From positions 1 through 28,374 of the forward strand of contig CAJTUV010000040.1 in NCBI GenBank assembly GCA_910579515.1: a stretch of DNA of 28,374 bases. Reading direction: 5' to 3'. Positions 23,577-28,374 of this stretch are shown one piece after another; the stretch's first letter is position 1, and each line of letters opens with the position of its first letter. A program made the position numbers and the translations under genes. The notes beneath the pieces were generated by a model. That model saw nothing but the letters and a program-made list of their open reading frames with translations. It did no database searches and was not told the DNA's origin. The stretch is from an uncultured Hungatella sp. Lineage in GTDB: Bacteria; Bacillota; Clostridia; Lachnospirales; Lachnospiraceae.

Positions 23577-24347
23577 ATGGGAAGAATAATTGCGATTGCA
23601 AATCAAAAGGGCGGTGTGGGAAAGACTACAACTGCGATTAATTTATCTGCCTGTTTAGCAGAAGCAGAGCAAAAAGTTTTATTGGTTGATTTTGATCCAC
23701 AGGGTAATGCTACTAGCGGGGTAGGTTTAGAAAAAGGAGCGCTTAGTCAAACTATTTATGAACTTCTGGTAGGAGAGTGCCAGATGGAAGAATGTCTTTG
23801 TAGAGATGTCCAGAATCATCTGGATGTACTTCCTTCTAATGTGGACTTGTCAGGTGCTGAGATTGAATTACTAGAATTTGAAAATAAGGAATCACTATTA
23901 AGAGCACATTTAAAGGAAATACAAAAGTTTTATGATTACATTTTGATTGACTGTCCGCCTTCTTTAAATATACTTACAATTAATGCATTGACTGCAGCAG
24001 ATACAGTATTGATTCCAATTCAGTGTGAATACTATGCGTTAGAGGGATTGAATCAAGTGTTAAAAACTGTTAATTTGATTAAGAAGAAATTGAATCCTCA
24101 GTTAGAGACGGAGGGTGTGGTTTTTACGATGTATGATGCCAGAACGAATCTTTCTTTAGAGGTTGTAGAAAGTGTAAAAAGTACTTTAAGCAAAAATATT
24201 TATAAAACGATTATACCCAGGAATGTAAGATTAGCAGAAGCTCCAAGTCATGGAATGCCGATTCATTTATATGATTCCAGATCAACAGGCGCAGAAAGTT
24301 ATCGACTTTTAGCAGCGGAAGTTATGAGTAGAGGAGAAGACATCTGA
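23577..24347 (+). CDS. parA: Chromosome partitioning ATPase ParA/Soj
   Basis: ParA/Soj is a Walker-type ATPase that acts with ParB to segregate origins and, in Bacillus, regulates DnaA. The chosen ATG gives MGRIIAIANQKGGVGKTTTA (256 residues), with the deviant Walker A KGGVGKTT (11-18), the P-loop partner motif LLVDFDPQGNA and IDCPPSLN. An upstream in-frame GTG (23541) would add 12 residues but lies ahead of the likely transcript start. The ribosome site is GGAAAGGA. The stop overlaps the parB ATG by one base. It is intact and near its parS sites. Confidence 0.97.
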   Translation: MGRIIAIANQKGGVGKTTTAINLSACLAEAEQKVLLVDFDPQGNATSGVGLEKGALSQTIYELLVGECQMEECLCRDVQNHLDVLPSNVDLSGAEIELLEFENKESLLRAHLKEIQKFYDYILIDCPPSLNILTINALTAADTVLIPIQCEYYALEGLNQVLKTVNLIKKKLNPQLETEGVVFTMYDARTNLSLEVVESVKSTLSKNIYKTIIPRNVRLAEAPSHGMPIHLYDSRSTGAESYRLLAAEVMSRGEDI

Positions 24348-25288
24348 TGGCGAAAAGAACAGGGCTAGGAAAAGGATTAGGGGCAATTTTTGGTGAAGAT
24401 GTAGTAGAAAATCAACCCAATAACGGAAGTGAAAATGTTTCACGTGAAACATTGGAGAAGACAGAAATACATACTCAAGAGAAGGAAAAAGGGAAAGAAT
24501 ACCAAATAAAACTTTCTCTGATTGAGCCAAATAGTGGTCAGCCAAGAAAAGATTTTAATTCAGAATTAATTCAGGAATTAGCAGATTCAATAAAGAAATA
24601 TGGAGTGCTGCAGCCTTTGTTGGTACAGAAAAAGGATGAGCATTATGAGATCATTGCTGGAGAGCGGCGTTGGCGCGCAGCAAAAGAAGCAGGATTGAAG
24701 GAAGTTCCCGTAGTGATTCGGGAATATACAAAGCAGCAGTCTATGGAAATTGCATTGATAGAGAATGTTCAGCGAGAAGATTTGAATCCTATTGAAGAGG
24801 CAATGGCATATCAGCAATTAATGCAGGAATTTGAATTGACTCAGGAGGAAATTGCAGAAAGAGTTTCCAAAAGTAGAGTTACGATTACAAATAGTATGCG
24901 TTTATTAAAGTTGGATAAGCGGGTACAGGAAATGTTGATTCAGGGATTAATTACAGGTGGACATGCCAGAGCATTGCTGGCTTTAGAAGATGGAGAGCAG
25001 CAATACCAAATTTCATTAAAAATTGTAAGTGAAAAGTTAAGTGTTAGGGAAGTAGAAAAATTAGTAAAGGCTTTGGGAAAGCCCAAAAAGAATACAAAGG
25101 AAAAGGAAGCAGAAGAGGAGAAGGATTTAAGCTTTATTTTCAGAGATTTAGAAGAGAGAATGAAACAGGCTATGGGGACAAAGGTTGTAATCAATAAAAG
25201 AGATCGCAACAAGGGGAAAATAGAAATCGAGTATTATTCTAAAGCAGAATTGGAGAGAATCGTAGAGCTGATAGAATCTATACATTAA
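24347..25288 (+). CDS. parB: Chromosome partitioning protein ParB/Spo0J
   Basis: ParB loads on parS and slides as a CTP-bound clamp, recruiting SMC to the origin. The 313-residue protein starts GLGKGLGAIFG (6-16), the ParA-stimulating tail. The core has the CTP motif GERRWRAAKEAG (105-116) and the arginine-patch region ENVQREDLNPIE (139-150). The helix-turn-helix lies in LTQEEIAERVSKSRVTI (164-180). A charged linker and C-terminal dimer domain follow. Residues 30-35 (NVSRET) are encoded by a perfect parS site. It begins one base into parA's stop, so the two are coupled, with DUF4446 13 bases downstream. Confidence 0.97.
   Translation: MAKRTGLGKGLGAIFGEDVVENQPNNGSENVSRETLEKTEIHTQEKEKGKEYQIKLSLIEPNSGQPRKDFNSELIQELADSIKKYGVLQPLLVQKKDEHYEIIAGERRWRAAKEAGLKEVPVVIREYTKQQSMEIALIENVQREDLNPIEEAMAYQQLMQEFELTQEEIAERVSKSRVTITNSMRLLKLDKRVQEMLIQGLITGGHARALLALEDGEQQYQISLKIVSEKLSVREVEKLVKALGKPKKNTKEKEAEEEKDLSFIFRDLEERMKQAMGTKVVINKRDRNKGKIEIEYYSKAELERIVELIESIH
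24436..24451. promoter_or_regulatory. parS: parS site 3 inside parB
   Basis: TGTTTCACGTGAAACA occurs in the coding frame of parB, where it encodes NVSRET. B. subtilis also has a parS within its own parB gene, so the position is a known Firmicute pattern. Confidence 0.96.
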
Positions 25289-25301
25289 ATAGGAGATAAA
25301 A

Positions 25302-25802
25302 ATGGAAAATAGCATGTTAAATAGTTGGCCGATTGATCCTGCTGTGGTCATTATCAGCCTTGGAGTAATCACAATCCTTCTTTTAATTATGACAATCATT
25401 TGCATTCTTCAAACAAGTAAGCTGTATAGAAGGTATGATTATTTTATGAGAGGGAAGGATGCAGAATCTCTGGAAAGTGTCATCCTGGATCAAATTGATG
25501 AGATTAAAGAATTGAAGGTACAGGATAGAGCAAATAAAGATACTATGCGAACTTTGACAAGAAGTGTTAAAGGTTCTTATCAAAAGTTTGGAATGGTAAA
25601 ATATAATGCTTTTAAGGGAATGGGAGGAAACTTAAGCTTTGCACTTGCATTGTTGGATTTGAATAATACAGGATTTATTTTAAATTCTGTTCATAGCAGA
25701 GAAGGATGTTATCTCTATATAAAAAGTGTGGAAAAAGGGGAGACGGATATTGGTTTGGGAAATGAAGAGAAGGAAGCACTGGAACAGGCGTTGGGATACT
25801 AA
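25302..25802 (+). CDS. DUF4446 family membrane protein
   Basis: The 166-residue product has one N-terminal membrane helix (about 14-36), a charged coiled-coil-like stretch (40-85), and a conserved C-domain. That domain includes KFGMVKYNAFKGMGGNLSFALALLD (96-120) and GFILNSVHSREGCYLYIK. These match DUF4446, a family of unknown function common beside parAB in Clostridia. The call is from pattern memory. It begins 13 bases after parB with its own ribosome site (AGGAGA), so it is part of the parAB operon. The terminator stem overlaps its last codons. Confidence 0.88.
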   Translation: MENSMLNSWPIDPAVVIISLGVITILLLIMTIICILQTSKLYRRYDYFMRGKDAESLESVILDQIDEIKELKVQDRANKDTMRTLTRSVKGSYQKFGMVKYNAFKGMGGNLSFALALLDLNNTGFILNSVHSREGCYLYIKSVEKGETDIGLGNEEKEALEQALGY

Positions 25803-25815
25803 TGCCTGTTTTTAT
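25785..25815 (+). terminator. Terminator overlapping the DUF4446 stop
   Basis: CAGGCGTT (25785-25792) pairs with AATGCCTG (25801-25808), with one G-U pair, followed by tttttattt. The stem starts inside the last codons of the DUF4446 gene and ends the parAB unit. Confidence 0.8.
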
Positions 25816-25851
25816 TTGTTTTTATCTTTGAAATTTCGTTAGATTTACTTA

Positions 25852-25880
25852 TTGACGTTAATACGTTAACTTGTTATAAT
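25852..25880 (+). promoter_or_regulatory. gdhA promoter with repeat in the spacer
   Basis: TTGACG (25852-25857), 17 bases and TATAAT (25875-25880) form a strong promoter. ACGTTAA occurs twice at eight-base spacing (25855-25861 and 25863-25869), overlapping the -35 and spacer. It could be an operator of an unidentified regulator. Confidence 0.8.
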
Positions 25881-25926
25881 TTATTCCATAGATTTGATTT
25901 ATAGAATAAAAGGGAGGAATTAATGT

Positions 25927-27261
25927 ATGTCATATGTAGATGAAATTTATACCAGAGTTGTAGAGCAAAATCCAGGTGAGCCAGAATTTCATCAGGCTGT
26001 AAAAGAAGTTTTGGATTCTCTTAGATTGGTAATTGATGCTAACGAGGAGATATATAGAAATGCTGCATTACTAGAGCGTTTGGTAGAGCCTGAGAGAATC
26101 ATTTCTTTTCGCATTCCATGGGTAGATGATGCAGGTAAGGTACAGGTAAATAAAGGATACAGAGTTCAGTTTAATAGTGCGATTGGACCATACAAGGGAG
26201 GACTTCGTTTGCATCCATCTGTAAATCAGAGTATTTTAAAGTTCCTTGGATTTGAGCAGGTATTTAAAAACTCTCTGACAGGTCTTCCTATTGGAGGCGG
26301 TAAGGGCGGTTCTAACTTTGATCCAAAGGGAAAATCTAACAGAGAAGTAATGGCATTTTGCCAGAGCTTTATGACGGAGCTTTCTAAATATATTGGAGCT
26401 GATCAGGATGTGCCTGCCGGTGATATTGGTGTGGGTGGAAGAGAGATTGGATATCTGTATGGACAGTATAAGAGAATGACTGGTTTATACGAAGGCGTTT
26501 TAACTGGAAAAGGTTTAACCTATGGTGGTTCTCTGGCCCGCACTCAGGCTACAGGATATGGTTTGGTCTATATTTTGGATGAAATGTTAAAGCATAACGG
26601 AAAAGAGCTGGCAGGAAAAACGGTAGTGATTTCTGGATCTGGTAATGTGGCTATCTATGCAACAGAAAAGGCACAACAGTTAGGTGCGAAGGTTGTTGCA
26701 TTAAGCGATTCGAATGGTTATATTTATGATAAGGATGGAATTAAACTGGATATTGTAAAACAGATTAAAGAAGTTCGCCGTGGAAGAATCAAGGAGTATG
26801 TCAAAGAGGTTCCTACCGCAGTTTATACAGAAGGGAAGGGAATCTGGACAGTTCCATGCGATATTGCTCTTCCATGTGCTACTCAGAATGAATTGAATCT
26901 GGAGGATGCAAAATCATTAAAATCTAATGGATGTTTTGCAGTAGCAGAGGGTGCAAATATGCCTTCTACAAGAGAAGCAACAGACTTCTTCCTGGAAAAT
27001 GGGATGTTGTTTATGCCTGGCAAGGCAGCTAATGCAGGTGGTGTTGCAACGTCTGCATTGGAGATGAGCCAGAATAGTCAGAGACTTTCCTGGACTTTCG
27101 AAGAAGTGGATGCAAAGTTGAAAGATATTATGGTGAATATCTATGCCAAGACTGCGGATGCTGCAAAACGCTATGGCGTGGAAGGAAATTATGTGGCTGG
27201 TGCAAATATTGCCGGATTTGAGAAAGTTGCCGAAGCTATGATGGCTCAGGGTGTTGTTTAA
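25927..27261 (+). CDS. gdhA: NADP-type glutamate dehydrogenase
   Basis: This enzyme joins 2-oxoglutarate and ammonium to make glutamate, a main nitrogen entry point. The 444 residues fit the hexameric 450-residue class. GPYKGGLRLHPSVN (88-100) and GGGKGGSNFDPKG (123-135; K126) form the substrate site, with D166 in PAGDIGVGGREIGY. The Rossmann motif is GSGNVA (237-242). NADP use is likely by class, not proven here. GGAGG lies upstream. An out-of-frame ATG at 25923 gives only five codons and is not used. It is a single-gene unit with its own promoter and terminator. Confidence 0.96.
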   Translation: MSYVDEIYTRVVEQNPGEPEFHQAVKEVLDSLRLVIDANEEIYRNAALLERLVEPERIISFRIPWVDDAGKVQVNKGYRVQFNSAIGPYKGGLRLHPSVNQSILKFLGFEQVFKNSLTGLPIGGGKGGSNFDPKGKSNREVMAFCQSFMTELSKYIGADQDVPAGDIGVGGREIGYLYGQYKRMTGLYEGVLTGKGLTYGGSLARTQATGYGLVYILDEMLKHNGKELAGKTVVISGSGNVAIYATEKAQQLGAKVVALSDSNGYIYDKDGIKLDIVKQIKEVRRGRIKEYVKEVPTAVYTEGKGIWTVPCDIALPCATQNELNLEDAKSLKSNGCFAVAEGANMPSTREATDFFLENGMLFMPGKAANAGGVATSALEMSQNSQRLSWTFEEVDAKLKDIMVNIYAKTADAAKRYGVEGNYVAGANIAGFEKVAEAMMAQGVV

Positions 27262-27273
27262 AAACAATAGATA

Positions 27274-27322
27274 AAAATCCTGTAAATAAGTTTGAATGGC
27301 TTATTTACAGGATTTTTTATTT
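27274..27322 (+). terminator. Terminator after gdhA
   Basis: A 17-bp perfect stem, AAAATCCTGTAAATAAG (27274-27290) with its mirror at 27300-27316, is followed by a T-rich run. Confidence 0.93.
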
Positions 27323-27345
27323 ACTGGTGTCTCTTGAAAAACAGG

Positions 27346-27374
27346 TTGACGAAAGTGTTTTATTTTCGTATAGT
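27346..27374 (+). promoter_or_regulatory. Promoter of the DUF3881 gene
   Basis: TTGACG (27346-27351), 17 bases and TATAGT (27369-27374) form a good sigma-A promoter about 40 bases before the ATG at 27416. Confidence 0.8.
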
Positions 27375-27415
27375 ATATGAAGTGAAAAAAAGAGATAAAA
27401 AGAAGGTGATAAGAT

Positions 27416-28300
27416 ATGCATAAGTTTTTACGTACAGTAGGCTTTAGTCTGTATCAGAAAAAACATGATATACAGAAACTGTTAGAGAATTTAGTAGAGC
27501 AGGCGGAATCTTCTCAAATATGGAAGATTCAGATTGATGGGGAGACGAATCTGTGTCGAGTACGAACAGAAGTAGCCACAGACATGGGAATTGATATTTA
27601 TGGAGAGATGGACGAGTTTGGCATAATCAGGCCAGAATATTATATTCCATTTTTGTTAAGTCATGATATATCTTCTGAGGCAGATTGTTCCATTCAGCGT
27701 CATACGGAAAAGGAAACTTATGCAGGTCTTCTTGATGAGTTTCGTGTGGGGATTTCGCTTATTTACTATCTGGAAAATGCAATGGAATATCGGCAGCGCA
27801 ATATGGAAAAGGAATCCACAGAGGTAATTTATGTAAATTTGGTGGGAATGTCTGTTAAGGGAAAAATATTGCTTCCAGTAAAGAAAAGTGCGAAACAGGT
27901 GGAGATGGCCAAAGTCGCTTTTAAAGAAAGAACGAATCTAATGGAAGCTGCAAAAAATGGAGATGAGGATGCAATCGAAACTTTGACGATTGAAGATATT
28001 GACTTATATTCTCAGATTTCCCGAAGAGTGGCTAAAGAAGACATTTACTCTATCATTGATTCCAGTTTTATGCCGTGTGGGATAGAGTGTGATCAGTATG
28101 CGATTATTGGAGATATTTTGTATATTGATAAAAGAAAAAACAGGTTTACTGGTGAGGAAGTCTATGATATGAAAATAGAGTGTAATGATATGATTTTTCA
28201 TGTGGCGATTAATAGTCAGGATTTAATCGGTGAGCCAGAGGTGGGGCGGAGATTTAAAGGACAGATTTGGATGATTGGCAGTGCAAAATTCAAGACTTGA
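27416..28300 (+). CDS. DUF3881 family protein, unknown function
   Basis: The 294-residue soluble protein starts MHKFLRTVGFSLYQKK and has GIDIYGEMDEFG (58-69), LLDEFRVGISLIYYLEN (103-119) and VNLVGMSVKGKILLPVKK (139-156). These match DUF3881, found mainly in Lachnospiraceae and relatives, so it also supports the taxonomic guess. No membrane segment, signal peptide or catalytic motif is visible. A mid-protein acidic stretch (EAAKNGDEDAIETLTIED) recalls similar motifs in this family. AAGGTGAT precedes the ATG. It has its own promoter and stands alone. The family call is from memory of the pattern. Confidence 0.85.
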   Translation: MHKFLRTVGFSLYQKKHDIQKLLENLVEQAESSQIWKIQIDGETNLCRVRTEVATDMGIDIYGEMDEFGIIRPEYYIPFLLSHDISSEADCSIQRHTEKETYAGLLDEFRVGISLIYYLENAMEYRQRNMEKESTEVIYVNLVGMSVKGKILLPVKKSAKQVEMAKVAFKERTNLMEAAKNGDEDAIETLTIEDIDLYSQISRRVAKEDIYSIIDSSFMPCGIECDQYAIIGDILYIDKRKNRFTGEEVYDMKIECNDMIFHVAINSQDLIGEPEVGRRFKGQIWMIGSAKFKT

Positions 28301-28314
28301 CGAAATGGGAGGAT

Positions 28315-28334
28315 GAGATTATAATCTCGTTTTT
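28315..28334 (+). terminator. Weak terminator after the DUF3881 gene
   Basis: GAGATTATAATCTC (28315-28328) is a perfect palindrome that can fold with a TATA loop, followed by gttttt. The stem is short and A/T-rich, so it may be weak. Confidence 0.45.
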
Positions 28335-28340
28335 GACACT

Positions 28341-28374
28341 TTAAGAATCAAGCAAGTGCCACAACCCCTCATAA
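28341..28374 (-). CDS. Possible 3' end of a convergent gene
   Basis: On the minus strand one frame reads YEGLWHLLDS and then stops (TAA at 28343-28341). It is only ten residues, but the composition looks protein-like and the frame is open to the window edge. It could be the tail of a leftward gene or chance. Confidence 0.25.
   Translation of the reverse strand, partial: YEGLWHLLDS

Noticed and set aside
1..28374. CRISPR array, insertion sequence or prophage
   Set aside because: No regularly spaced repeats, no transposase or integrase frame and no phage genes were seen. Only short inverted repeats and relics occur.

Overview
This window is the replication-origin neighbourhood of a low-GC Firmicute chromosome. 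The likely source is a Lachnospiraceae-type Clostridia. That placement rests on gene order, AGGAGG-type ribosome sites, TTGACA-17-TATAAT promoters, Clostridia-typical DUF4446 and DUF3881 genes, and the style of L34, RnpA and the BlaI/M56 pair. It is inferred from recognition, not from a database search.

Left block (about 1-8771, minus strand): tRNA-Ser(GCU) with its own consensus promoter, then the classic cluster dnaA-dnaN-yaaA-recF-gyrB-gyrA, read leftward with almost no spacing after dnaN. A second strong promoter leaves the left edge towards an unseen gene.

Origin (about 7166-7400 and 8772-9100): exact and near-exact DnaA boxes lie upstream of dnaA, including three exact boxes within 32 bp. 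The dnaA-dnaN gap holds another exact box, a near-box, a CTA-rich trio-like tract and an AT-rich stretch. This fits a Bacillus-like bipartite oriC.

Accessory block (about 9187-14950): in many Firmicutes dnaA and rpmH are near neighbours, but here about 6 kb separates them. The block holds an ECF transporter S component, two small membrane-protein genes (one DUF3592-like), a decayed RelB/DinJ-type antitoxin with no toxin, two exported proteins of unknown function, and a divergent BlaI-type repressor / M56 protease-sensor pair. Its middle (11.0-13.1 kb) looks AT-rich and holds gene debris and long inverted repeats.

Right block (15143-25802, plus strand): rpmH-rnpA-yidD-yidC-jag, then mnmE-mnmG-rsmG, then parA-parB-DUF4446. 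One minus-strand alpha/beta hydrolase gene interrupts between rsmG and parA. Three perfect 16-bp parS sites lie here: one after rsmG, one before parA and one inside parB. The rightmost part holds gdhA (NADP-type glutamate dehydrogenase) and a DUF3881 gene, each with its own promoter.

Together the core genes cover initiation (DnaA, DnaN), supercoiling (GyrAB), repair (RecF), tRNA and rRNA modification (MnmEG, RsmG), membrane protein insertion (YidC/Jag) and origin segregation (ParABS). No CRISPR array, intact insertion sequence, prophage or clear defence system is visible. The least described material is the 11-15 kb block, where a BlaI/M56 sensor appears set to control a pair of exported proteins.
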